Part shown: positions 1-5,859 of the stretch, in pieces | Numbering within the stretch: position 1 is the stretch's first letter | How the letters are laid out: every line of letters begins with the position of its first letter | Source of the DNA: Actinomycetes bacterium | GTDB taxonomy: Bacteria > Actinomycetota > Acidimicrobiia > Acidimicrobiales > RAAP-2 | Direction of reading: 5' to 3' | NCBI GenBank assembly: GCA_021801615.1 | Contig: JAJYXS010000074.1 | Location: 1-6,946, forward strand | DNA length: 6,946 nt | The notes under the pieces: model-generated | Databases searched by the model: none | What the model was told of the DNA's origin: nothing | What the model saw: the letters and a program-made list of their open reading frames with translations, nothing else | Program-made: the position numbers and the translations under genes

Positions 1-306
1 GTCGAGCGCGACCACCGGGACCTCGTCGTCGTGAAGATGCGCAAGGACCTGCGTCCGGGGAAGGTGCTCATCGACTGGAGCCAGAACCTGCCCGCGAAGA
101 CGACGGTCGCGGCGTACTCGTTGCGGGCGCTGGCGCGTCCGTCGGTGTCCACGCCGGTGACGATGGAGGAGGTCGCGGCGTGCGCGGCAGCCGGCGACCC
201 GGAGATGCTGCGCTTCGGCCCCGCCGACGTGCTCGAGCGCGTCGCGCGTCTCGGCGACCTGTTCTCGGCGCACCACTCCGCGCGGCTGGCAGGATCGGGT
301 CCATGA
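1..306 (+). CDS. ligD: C-terminal end of a LigD-type primase/polymerase domain protein (5' truncated by window)
   Basis: The frame is open from base 1, giving 101 residues before TGA at 304-306. The segment KVLIDWSQN (residues 21-29), then KTTVAAYSLR, RPSVSTPVT and a closing LRFGPADVLERVARLGDLF stretch match the C-terminal part of the archaeo-eukaryotic primase-like polymerase domain of bacterial non-homologous end-joining LigD. In that family the Asp of the VLIDWSQN segment (here residue 25) is one of the metal-binding aspartates; the other two would lie upstream of the window. The domain adds nucleotides at double-strand breaks with Ku and a ligase. No ligase or phosphoesterase domain follows, so this is either a stand-alone polymerase-domain protein or the last domain of a ligase-first LigD; the missing 5' part decides. 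The stop overlaps the next start by 4 nt (ATGA, 303-306), implying co-transcription. Family assignment is strong, full architecture unknown. Confidence 0.88.
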   Translation, partial: VERDHRDLVVVKMRKDLRPGKVLIDWSQNLPAKTTVAAYSLRALARPSVSTPVTMEEVAACAAAGDPEMLRFGPADVLERVARLGDLFSAHHSARLAGSGP

Positions 307-1250
307 TCGACGCGCATCACCACCTGTGGAACCCGGACGTCCGGGAGTACGGCTGGCTCATGGGAGGCCAGGTGTGGGCGAGCGACGAGGAGCTCGCCAG
401 GCTGCGCCGGCCCTTCACGCTCGCAGAGCTGGCCCCGCTCGCGGCAAGCGCCGGGGTGACCGGCACCGTGGTCGTCCAGACCGTGAACGACTCGTGGGAG
501 ACGCACGATCTGCTGGCGATGGCAGCCGGGATGGATCCCTATGGCGGCTCGGTCGGCGCCAGGCACGCCAACGGGCTGATCCTCGGCGTCGTGGGCTGGG
601 TGGACCTCGTCGCAGGGGACGTTGAACAGGCCGTTTCCCGGCTGCGCTCGAAGCCGGGCGGGCGGCTCCTGCGCGGCGTGCGGCACCCGTTGCTGGGCGA
701 GCCCGACCCGAACTGGCTGACCCGGTCCGAGGTGCTGGCTGGGCTGCGCGAGCTGGGTGAAGCGCGGCTGTGCTTCGACGTCGTCGCACTGCCCGGCCAG
801 CTCGAGGCGGCGGTCGGTGCTGCACGGTCGGTGCCGGAGCTGAGCTTCGTGCTGGACCACATGGGCGGGCCGCCCGCCTCGACACGGGACCCAGCCGGTG
901 ACAGCGCTCGCGCGTGGGCGGGCGCGATCCGGGACCTGGGCGCGCTTTCGAACGTGACGTGCAAACTGTCGGGCATCCACGGCGCCTCTGCGCGCGCGGA
1001 GGAGCTGCGCCCGTTCTTCGACACGGTGCTGGAAGCCTTCGGCCCCGAGCGGCTCCTGTTCGGCTCCGACTGGCCCGTCTCGTCGCTCACGGCCGGCTAC
1101 GGCGCGGTCTTGGAGCTCTACAGGGAGCTCACCGCCTCGCTGACCCGTGCCGAGCAGGACGCGATCTTCGAGGGGACGGCACGACGGGTCTACGGTTTGG
1201 AGCCGCAAGGCACCGGTGACGATCCGGCGGCGGTTCCCGGAAGCCCGTGA
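303..1250 (+). CDS. Amidohydrolase family protein (COG3618 / fuconolactonase-like metal-dependent hydrolase)
   Basis: This 315-residue protein is complete and of normal length for the COG3618 branch of the amidohydrolase superfamily, TIM-barrel enzymes that often hydrolyse sugar lactones or related cyclic esters. It opens with MIDAHHHLW, giving the HxH metal pair (His5, His7) on the first strand. Further family marks are GVRHPLL (His128), DHMGGPP (His186), the KLSGI strand and GSDWPVS with the catalytic/metal Asp256. The frame is open upstream to 180, but ATG 303 is preferred because the HxH signature follows it at once, AGGA (291-294) lies 8 nt upstream and it makes the ATGA overlap with the polymerase gene. 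It is cytoplasmic, with no signal peptide. The substrate cannot be read from sequence; L-fuconolactonase, rhamnonolactonase or other lactonases are possible. The DNA-repair neighbour does not suggest a pathway. Confidence 0.9.
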   Translation: MIDAHHHLWNPDVREYGWLMGGQVWASDEELARLRRPFTLAELAPLAASAGVTGTVVVQTVNDSWETHDLLAMAAGMDPYGGSVGARHANGLILGVVGWVDLVAGDVEQAVSRLRSKPGGRLLRGVRHPLLGEPDPNWLTRSEVLAGLRELGEARLCFDVVALPGQLEAAVGAARSVPELSFVLDHMGGPPASTRDPAGDSARAWAGAIRDLGALSNVTCKLSGIHGASARAEELRPFFDTVLEAFGPERLLFGSDWPVSSLTAGYGAVLELYRELTASLTRAEQDAIFEGTARRVYGLEPQGTGDDPAAVPGSP

Positions 1251-1345
1251 CGGGGCCCACGCTGCAGTCGTTCGGCTCCGATCTCGTCACCTTCCTACGC
1301 CGAACCGGCTCTCCCCTCGAGGACGAGCTGCGCGGGCTCGGTTGA
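1247..1345 (+). CDS. Possible small ORF of 32 codons, overlapping the amidohydrolase stop
   Basis: A GTG at 1247 overlaps the amidohydrolase TGA (GTGA, 1247-1250) and opens a 32-codon frame ending in TGA at 1343-1345. By hand count, G+C at codon positions 1, 2 and 3 is about 71, 55 and 84 percent, the pattern of real genes in high-GC DNA rather than random intergenic sequence. The peptide reads roughly TLQSFGSDLVTFLRRTGSPL then EDELRGLG, a soluble amphipathic sequence with no known domain that I recognise. A GGAAG lies just upstream (1238-1242), a weak ribosome site. It may be a genuine coupled micro-ORF, or the decayed or frameshifted tail of a longer gene. No function is offered. Confidence 0.35.
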   Translation: MTGPTLQSFGSDLVTFLRRTGSPLEDELRGLG

Positions 1346-1416
1346 CCGACGGCTGCAACTGGCGGCGGCCTCCGGCGGGCCCGGACCGGTGACCTCACCG
1401 TCGAGGCCACGCCGAA

Positions 1417-1435
1417 GCCGAGGTCGTCTCTCGGC
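1417..1435 (-). terminator. GC-rich hairpin just past the adenosine-kinase-like gene, weak terminator candidate
   Basis: GCCGAG (1417-1422) and CTCGGC (1430-1435) form a 6-bp stem with a 7-nt loop, 5 nt beyond the - strand stop codon (1441-1443). The position fits a transcript end between two convergent genes. There is no U-tract on either strand, so it is not a canonical intrinsic terminator. A second short inverted repeat, CGGTGA/TCACCG (1387-1400), lies nearby. Confidence 0.3.
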
Positions 1436-1440
1436 CGCGC

Positions 1441-1929
1441 TCAGAGCTTGTAACCGAGCGTGCGCAAGAGCAGCTTCCTCTCCGACTCGTCGGCGTCGGT
1501 CTCGACGCCGGCCGGCGGCAGGCCGTCGACCGCGCCGAGCACGGCGCGCCCGAGATCGGTCTGCGCCACGATCACCTCTACCTGGTTGGCCGTCGCGCAG
1601 AAGACCGTGCACACCTCCGGGACGCTCTTGACGGCGTTCAACACGTTGGTCGGGTATCCCCCCCGCAGGTAGACGACGAAGACGTGCCCGGCGCCGATCG
1701 CCTCCGCGTTCCTGACGGCAAGCTCGACGAGGGTCTCGTCATTGCCCGAGCGCCGGACGAGGCACGCCCCCGAGGCCTCACAGAACGCGATGCCGAACCG
1801 GAGCTGGGGCGCGGCTCCGGCCATCGCCTCGTGCAGGTCCTCGACCGTCTTGACGAAGTGCGCCTGGCCGATGATCACGTTCGCGTCCTCGACCATCCCG
1901 ACGGGCACCGCGCTGAGCTCGAGCATCAC
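1441..1929 (-). CDS. Adenosine-specific kinase family protein (PF04008 / COG1839)
   Basis: This 162-residue protein matches the small PF04008 family along its whole length and is of usual size. Visible conserved blocks are NVIIGQAHFVKTVEDLHE (residues 17-34), FGIAFCEASG (45-54), RSGND (60-64), IGAGHVFVVYL (78-88), YPTNVLNAVKSVPEVC (92-107) and FCATANQVEVIVA (110-122). The family is named adenosine-specific kinase from structural and ligand-binding work on an archaeal member; its physiological role is not well established, so the label is tentative. The GTG at 1929 and the ATG at 1926 are adjacent in-frame starts (MM); GGAGG at 1936-1940 serves either (6 or 9 nt spacing), and the ATG would give 161 residues. 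No signal or membrane segment is present. It is convergent with the amidohydrolase and divergent from the DUF4395 gene. Confidence 0.9.
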   Translation of the reverse strand: MMLELSAVPVGMVEDANVIIGQAHFVKTVEDLHEAMAGAAPQLRFGIAFCEASGACLVRRSGNDETLVELAVRNAEAIGAGHVFVVYLRGGYPTNVLNAVKSVPEVCTVFCATANQVEVIVAQTDLGRAVLGAVDGLPPAGVETDADESERKLLLRTLGYKL

Positions 1930-1952
1930 GCCTCTCCTCCGGTCTCCTGCGA

Positions 1953-1968
1953 CGTGACGATCACGCTA
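1953..1968 (-). promoter_or_regulatory. Candidate promoter -10 and overlapping palindrome for the adenosine-kinase-like gene
   Basis: On the - strand TAGCGT (1968 to 1963) fits the actinobacterial TAnnnT -10 pattern and would start transcription near 1955, leaving a leader of about 26-29 nt that contains the GGAGG ribosome site. Overlapping it is the perfect inverted repeat CGTGA-CGA-TCACG (1953-1965), placed where a repressor would block initiation. No convincing -35 is seen. Motifs this short occur by chance, so confidence is low. Confidence 0.3.
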
Positions 1969-2006
1969 CCGCTGCCCGCTGCCGGAGGCTTCCAGCGTCG
2001 ATTGGG

Positions 2007-2107
2007 CGGGGTATGGCTCGGGGCGGGGTATGGCTCGGGGCGGGGTATGGCTCGGGGCGGGGTATGGCTCGGGGCGGGGTATGGCTCGGGGCGGGGTATG
2101 GCTCGGG
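2007..2107. repeat. Six-copy 17-bp G-rich tandem repeat in the divergent intergenic region
   Basis: The unit CGGGGTATGGCTCGGGG repeats head to tail at 2007, 2024, 2041, 2058, 2075 and 2092. The first five copies are identical and the sixth lacks only its last base. A diverged seventh copy (GGCGGGGTACGG, about 2111-2122) follows after a 4-nt offset. The array lies between the start regions of the adenosine-kinase-like gene (-) and the DUF4395 gene (+). The unit has no stop in any frame and each copy contains an ATG; 17 is not a multiple of three, so all frames stay open and spurious 17-residue peptide repeats arise on both strands. The closely spaced GGGG runs could form G-quadruplexes on the + strand. 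It may be a variable-number tandem repeat, a multi-site regulatory element or both. Confidence 0.95.
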
Positions 2108-2172
2108 CTGGGCGGGGTACGGCAGCGCCCTTCGAGCCTGCCTCGCGGTGGAGGAAAACCTGACCGTTTTGA

Positions 2173-2185
2173 TAAGATTTCCCGG
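2173..2185 (+). promoter_or_regulatory. Candidate leaderless promoter of the DUF4395 gene
   Basis: In an unusually AT-rich patch (2155-2180), TAAGAT (2173-2178) fits the TAnnnT -10 consensus. It is followed by 6 nt (2179-2184) and then the GTG start at 2185. That spacing would put the transcription start on the first base of the start codon, the leaderless arrangement common in actinobacteria. Consistent with this, no Shine-Dalgarno lies at normal distance; the nearest GAGG-type sequence is about 30 nt upstream. An AAAAC/GTTTT inverted repeat (2155-2159, 2166-2170) sits just before the -10. Confidence 0.5.
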
Positions 2186-2709
2186 TGGCCTTCCGATCGC
2201 TGTTCACGTTCCCCGATCCCGTCAACGAGAAGGCGGCCCGGACGGTGGCCGCTGGCGTCCTGGCGATGAGCGCTGCGACGATCGCGGCGCAGCAGCCCTG
2301 GTTGCTCGTTCCCCTCGCCGCCGGCTTCTGGGCCCGGGTCCTCACGGGCCCGACGCTGAGCCCGCTCGGCCGCGTGGCGACGTCGCTGGTGGCGCCCGCC
2401 CTCGGGGAGCCGAAGCCCGTCCCCGGACTCCCCAAGCGCTTCGCCCAGGGCATCGGCACCGCCTTCAGCACGGCCGCGGTGGTGCTGTGGTTCGGGGCCG
2501 ACGCCCCTGTCGCGGCGATGGCGGTGACCGGGGTCCTCGCGGGGGCTGCGCTCCTCGAGGCTGCGCTGGGGCTGTGCCTCGGCTGCAAGATCTTCGCTCT
2601 GCTCGTGCGCGCCGGCATCGCCCCTCCCTCTGTGTGCGAGGCGTGCGCCGACGTCTCGTTGCGCCAGCCGGAGCTCTCGCGCCGCAAGGCGCGCACCTGG
2701 CCTGTGTGA
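2185..2709 (+). CDS. DUF4395 family membrane protein
   Basis: This 174-residue protein shows the DUF4395 signature in order: PDPVNEKAAR near the N-terminus (residues 10-19), a first hydrophobic stretch (about 20-47), GFWARVLTGPTLSPLGR (47-63), PKRFAQGIG (83-91), a second hydrophobic region (about 92-124), then LEAALGLCLGCKIF (124-137). Two Cys pairs, CLGC (131-134) and CEAC (151-154), end the domain. The hydrophobic stretches suggest an inner-membrane protein with about four short helices and the Cys pairs near one face. The function of DUF4395 is unknown; the CxxC pairs invite redox or metal-binding ideas, but this is inference. Relatives often sit by thioredoxin or sulfurtransferase genes, and none is seen here. 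The GTG start is chosen because the family begins there and the leaderless promoter candidate points to it. It ends 72 bp before the GH65 fusion gene. Confidence 0.88.
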   Translation: MAFRSLFTFPDPVNEKAARTVAAGVLAMSAATIAAQQPWLLVPLAAGFWARVLTGPTLSPLGRVATSLVAPALGEPKPVPGLPKRFAQGIGTAFSTAAVVLWFGADAPVAAMAVTGVLAGAALLEAALGLCLGCKIFALLVRAGIAPPSVCEACADVSLRQPELSRRKARTWPV

Positions 2710-2713
2710 CCTC

Positions 2714-2769
2714 CGACCCTGCGCAGGTCGCGCGGATCTCTGTAGCGTCTCGTGGGTGCGAGGCCCACG
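2714..2769 (+). promoter_or_regulatory. Short intergenic region with two inverted repeats and a TAnnnT motif before the GH65 fusion gene
   Basis: The 72-bp gap before the GH65 fusion gene holds CGACC/GGTCG (2714-2718, 2726-2730) around the palindromic core TGCGCA (2720-2725). It also holds TAGCGT (2743-2748), a possible -10, and a 6-bp stem CGTGGG/CCCACG (2751-2756, 2764-2769). The last stem would lie in the leader immediately 5' of the ribosome site GGAG (2771-2774). The first palindrome could be an operator or a poor terminator for the DUF4395 gene. None has a U-tract or clear -35, so this is suggestive only. Confidence 0.3.
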
Positions 2770-2781
2770 CGGAGTCGCTCG

Positions 2782-5700
2782 ATGACGACCCCGAAGGCGC
2801 TGGAGGAGACCTTCGAAGCGGTCCTGTTCGACTGGCGGGGGACCGCGGTCCCCGACCTCGCGGCCGACGCCGGATCGGTGCGCCGACGCCTCGAAGCGCT
2901 CAGTCGCCACGGCGTCCACCTCTTCGCGGTGAGCGAGACGCCCGTGGCCGACGTCGACGCGCAGCTCCAGGCTCGACCCTCCGGTCCAGGCGGCCTGTAC
3001 GTCTGCGCGAACCAAGGGTCCGAGGTCTACAGGATCACCCGTCGCGGGGTCGTGCTCGTCCACCGGCGTGTCGCGACGCCCGAGGAGGACGAGGCACTCG
3101 ACCGCGCCGCGGCGCTCGTCGTCGCCGAGCTCGGGGCGAAGGGCTTGGCTGCCCGGGCGGTGGACGGAGGGGTGAACCGGCGCAGGATCGACCTGATCCC
3201 CGGGCTGCAGTGGGCCGACCCGAAGGTGGCCGAGACCGCCGCGTTGCCGACAGCCCTGCAGAAGCGCCTCGCGGCGGCCGACGTCGGGACGTTGGCCGAC
3301 GTCGTCGAGCTCGCGCGGCTCGTCGCACGCCGAGCTGGGCTCGCCGATCCGCGCGTCTCGAGCGACGTCAGGCATCTCGAGATCGGGCTCACCGACAAGG
3401 CGGACTTCGCACGGTTCGCGGCGAGCGTGCTCGCCGACCAAGGCGTGACCGGGTCCCTCGTCCTCGTCGTCGGCGACTCGTTCGGTCCCGTCGGCGGGAT
3501 CTCCGGGAGCGACTCGGCGATGATGGTCGAGGAGCTGGCCCGCGCGGCGGTGGTCTCGGTCGGGGAGGAGCCGGAAGGAGCCCCTGAGGGCGTGGAGCGG
3601 CTGGGCGGAGGGCCCCCGCGGCTCCTCGAGATCCTGGACGCGCAGCTGGCCCGCCGTGCGGCCGGGCGTGTGCCGCAGGTGGACGCGGATGCCAGCTGGC
3701 TCGTCGTGCTCCCCCCGGAGCCGTCGAAAGAGCGTGTCGCCGAGGCGCTCGGGTCCCTGGGCAACGGCCGGGCCGGGGTGCGGGGGAGCGTGGAAGATCG
3801 GGGGCCTGGCGCGTCTCCGCTGTTCGCCGTGGCCGGGCTCTACGACGACCAGGACCGTCTCCTGCACGGACCGATCTGGACGGACGTCGCGATCGCCGCG
3901 GCGCGGGGCGCAAGGGTCGCGGGGGGATCGCGCGCCGTGGACCTGCGGACGGGCGTCCTCGTGCGCGTCGACGGGGTGGACGGTCTGCGCTCGTTGCGCT
4001 TCGTCTCGAGCGCCCATCCGCACGCGATGGCCCTTCGCGTCGAAGCGGCCAGCGGGTCCCTGGAGCCCGGCCACCTGCTCGCCGACCCCGCAGACGCGGG
4101 CTCCGCACCCGCCGACGCCAGCAGTGCACCGGCCGACACCGGCTCGACGGCCGGCGACGCGGGGAAGGCGGCACGGCGCAGGGGGGCGACCGTCGTCGCA
4201 TCGACCGGCACCGGGTCGACACGCCTCGCGGTCGCAGCGACCGAGCGACGTCGCGAGCACGGCGGGCGGACGACCCTCGAGCGCCTCTGCGCGTGGTCGG
4301 CGGGTCCGGGCGGGCCGGAGGCCGAGCGGCGTGCAGCGAGACAGCTCGCACGCGCCCGCGCCGTCGGCTTCGACGCCCTCCTCGCCGCGCACCGCAGGGA
4401 GTGGGCGCGGCGATGGCGCACGGCAGCGGTCGCGATCTCCGGGGATGCCGAGGCCGCCCGCGACGAGCTGGCGGCCCGCTTCGCGGTCTTCCACCTGCTC
4501 TCAGCCGCATCGAGCGCCGGCGAGGCGGCGGTAGGAGCACGTGGCCTCACCGGCGGCGCCTACGAGGGTCACGTCTTCTGGGACGCCGACGTGTTCGTGC
4601 TGCCCGCGCTCGTCGCGCTTCGCCCGAGGGCAGCGCGCGCCATGCTCGAGTACCGCGTGCGGCGGCTCGGAGCCGCGCGTGCTCGCGCGAAGGCGCTCGG
4701 GCACGCCGGAGCCCGGTTCCCATGGGAGTCGGCGCGTGACGGCAGGGACGTCACCCCCCGCCTCGTGCACGGCGCGCACGGCGAGCCGATCCCGATCCTC
4801 ACCGGGACCCACGAGGAGCACATCGTCGCCGACGTCGCGTGGGCGGCGACCCGGTACGCGGACTGGAGCGGGGACTCGGCGTTCCTCGACGGCCCCGGAC
4901 GCGACCTCGTCGTGGAGACCGCGCGCTACTGGGCGAGCCGCGTGCGCCTGGACCGATCGGGTCGGGGCCACCTGTACGGCGTGATGGGCCCCGACGAGTA
5001 CCACGAAGTGGTCGACGACAACGCGTACACGAACGTGATGGCGCGTTGGAACCTCGAACGCGCAGCAGCGCTCCTCGAGCGCGGCGAGCGGAGCGCCCAG
5101 GGTCCCCGCAGCGACGAGGCGGAGACCTGGCGAGACCTGGCTTTCCGCCTCGTCGACGGCTTCGTGGCGGAGCGGGGCATCTACGAGCAATTCGCCGGCT
5201 ACTTCGGGCTCGAGCCGCTCGTCGTCTCGGACTTCGCGCACCCGCCGATCGCGATCGACGTGCTGCTCGGGCCCGAACGGGTCGCGGGCTCCCAGCTCAT
5301 CAAGCAGGCAGACGTCCTCATGATCCACCACCTGGTGCCCACAGCAGCGGCTCCCGGCTCCCTCGAGCCCTGCATCGACTTCTACGAGCCCCGGACCGCG
5401 CACGGCAGCTCCCTCTCCCCGGCCGTCTCGGCAGCGCTGCTCGCCCGTGCGGGGCGACCCGACGACGCGCTCGAGCTGTTCCGCTCGGCAGCCCGGATCG
5501 ATCTCGACGACGTCACCGGGACGACGGCAGGGGGGCTGCACCTCGCGGCGATGGGCGGTGTCTGGCAGGCGCTCGCGTTCGGGTTTCTCGGCGTCCGCGT
5601 CGAGCCCGACGCGCTCGTCGTCGACCCGCACCTGCCGGCAGCTTGGCAAGAGCTCGCGCTGGGCTTGCGCGTCCGGGGCGTGCGCGTCGAGCTGCGCGCG

Positions 5701-5859
5701 TCGCACGAGGACGTCGTCGTCCAGTGCGCCGCCCCGTTGCGCCTGGTCGTGGCGGGCACCGAGGTCGAGCACCCCGGCGGCACCCCCCTCGTGGTGCCCA
5801 CCATGCGGGCGGCGCCGGGCGCGGCTGCGGCGGCAGTCACGGAAAGGAGCCCTTCGTGA
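2782..5859 (+). CDS. HAD phosphatase-like domain fused to a glycoside hydrolase family 65 disaccharide phosphorylase
   Basis: This 1025-residue protein joins two enzymes. Residues 1-265 resemble a HAD with a C2-type cap: motif I FDWRGT (Asp17), motif II Ser51, motif III Lys206, and motif IV GDSFGPVGGISGSD (Asp232, Asp244). The second motif I aspartate is Arg19. From about residue 300 comes GH65: an N-terminal sandwich domain (LGNGRAGVRG from 326), then the helical barrel with GHVFWD (Trp600, Asp601), EEHIVADVAW, GPDEYHE (Glu739, the expected general acid), FAGYFGLEP, KQADV (Lys841, Gln842) and HGSSLS (His874 to Ser879), then a C-terminal sandwich. GH65 phosphorylases split alpha-glucobioses (maltose, trehalose, kojibiose, nigerose) with phosphate to beta-glucose 1-phosphate; the specificity is not readable. 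It is cytoplasmic. ATG 2782 is preferred over GTG 2752 because GGAG (2771-2774) precedes it by 7 nt. HAD-GH65 pairings suit glucose-1-phosphate metabolism. Confidence 0.9.
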   Translation: MTTPKALEETFEAVLFDWRGTAVPDLAADAGSVRRRLEALSRHGVHLFAVSETPVADVDAQLQARPSGPGGLYVCANQGSEVYRITRRGVVLVHRRVATPEEDEALDRAAALVVAELGAKGLAARAVDGGVNRRRIDLIPGLQWADPKVAETAALPTALQKRLAAADVGTLADVVELARLVARRAGLADPRVSSDVRHLEIGLTDKADFARFAASVLADQGVTGSLVLVVGDSFGPVGGISGSDSAMMVEELARAAVVSVGEEPEGAPEGVERLGGGPPRLLEILDAQLARRAAGRVPQVDADASWLVVLPPEPSKERVAEALGSLGNGRAGVRGSVEDRGPGASPLFAVAGLYDDQDRLLHGPIWTDVAIAAARGARVAGGSRAVDLRTGVLVRVDGVDGLRSLRFVSSAHPHAMALRVEAASGSLEPGHLLADPADAGSAPADASSAPADTGSTAGDAGKAARRRGATVVASTGTGSTRLAVAATERRREHGGRTTLERLCAWSAGPGGPEAERRAARQLARARAVGFDALLAAHRREWARRWRTAAVAISGDAEAARDELAARFAVFHLLSAASSAGEAAVGARGLTGGAYEGHVFWDADVFVLPALVALRPRAARAMLEYRVRRLGAARARAKALGHAGARFPWESARDGRDVTPRLVHGAHGEPIPILTGTHEEHIVADVAWAATRYADWSGDSAFLDGPGRDLVVETARYWASRVRLDRSGRGHLYGVMGPDEYHEVVDDNAYTNVMARWNLERAAALLERGERSAQGPRSDEAETWRDLAFRLVDGFVAERGIYEQFAGYFGLEPLVVSDFAHPPIAIDVLLGPERVAGSQLIKQADVLMIHHLVPTAAAPGSLEPCIDFYEPRTAHGSSLSPAVSAALLARAGRPDDALELFRSAARIDLDDVTGTTAGGLHLAAMGGVWQALAFGFLGVRVEPDALVVDPHLPAAWQELALGLRVRGVRVELRASHEDVVVQCAAPLRLVVAGTEVEHPGGTPLVVPTMRAAPGAAAAAVTERSPS
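4090..4173 (+). repeat. Degenerate 21-bp repeat encoding four heptapeptides in the GH65 fusion protein
   Basis: Residues 437-464 read as four consecutive heptads, ADAGSAP, ADASSAP, ADTGSTA and GDAGKAA, encoded by a diverged 21-bp period. The segment is Ala/Asp/Ser/Gly-rich and lies in the N-terminal GH65 domain, before the catalytic barrel. It is probably a disordered surface loop grown by in-frame duplication; codons differ between copies, so it is not recent. Confidence 0.75.
5843..5855 (+). promoter_or_regulatory. Strong Shine-Dalgarno for the universal stress protein, inside the GH65 gene end
   Basis: AAAGGAG (5843-5849) lies 6 nt before GTG 5856, within the last codons of the GH65 fusion gene. 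Together with the GTGA overlap (5856-5859) it fixes the start of the stress-protein gene and argues for translational coupling. Confidence 0.8.

Noticed and set aside
180..302. Upstream extension of the amidohydrolase to a start at 180
   Set aside because: It would overlap the polymerase-domain gene by 127 nt, reads Arg-rich, and the family N-terminus MIDAHHHLW begins at 303 with a ribosome site.
1251..1440. Canonical intrinsic terminator between the convergent genes
   Set aside because: Short GC-rich inverted repeats exist, but neither strand has a following T-run, so only a weak hairpin candidate is listed.
2007..2107. CRISPR array
   Set aside because: The 17-bp units are contiguous with no spacers between them, and no cas genes are nearby.
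2752..2781. GTG 2752 as the start of the GH65 fusion protein
   Set aside because: It adds ten non-conserved residues without a ribosome site and lies inside a hairpin; ATG 2782 has GGAG at 7 nt.
2013..3587. Long + strand frame beginning in the tandem repeat (524 codons)
   Set aside because: Its start is one of the ATGs created by each repeat unit, and it then runs out of frame through the DUF4395 and GH65 genes with an Arg-rich translation.
1966..4494. Very long open frame on the - strand (842 codons)
   Set aside because: It lies antisense to the DUF4395 and GH65 genes, has Arg/Gly/Pro-rich low-complexity translation and no family motifs. It stays open because G/C third positions of the true genes suppress stops, and it ends in the translated 17-bp repeat.
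4501..5772. Long - strand frame antisense to the GH65 catalytic domain (423 codons)
   Set aside because: The + strand encodes unmistakable GH65 motifs here; the antisense frame shows no recognisable domain and is a high-GC shadow.
4839..5855. Upstream extension of the stress-protein frame
   Set aside because: This part is out of frame within the GH65 gene and Arg-rich; the strong ribosome site and GTGA overlap place the start at 5856.
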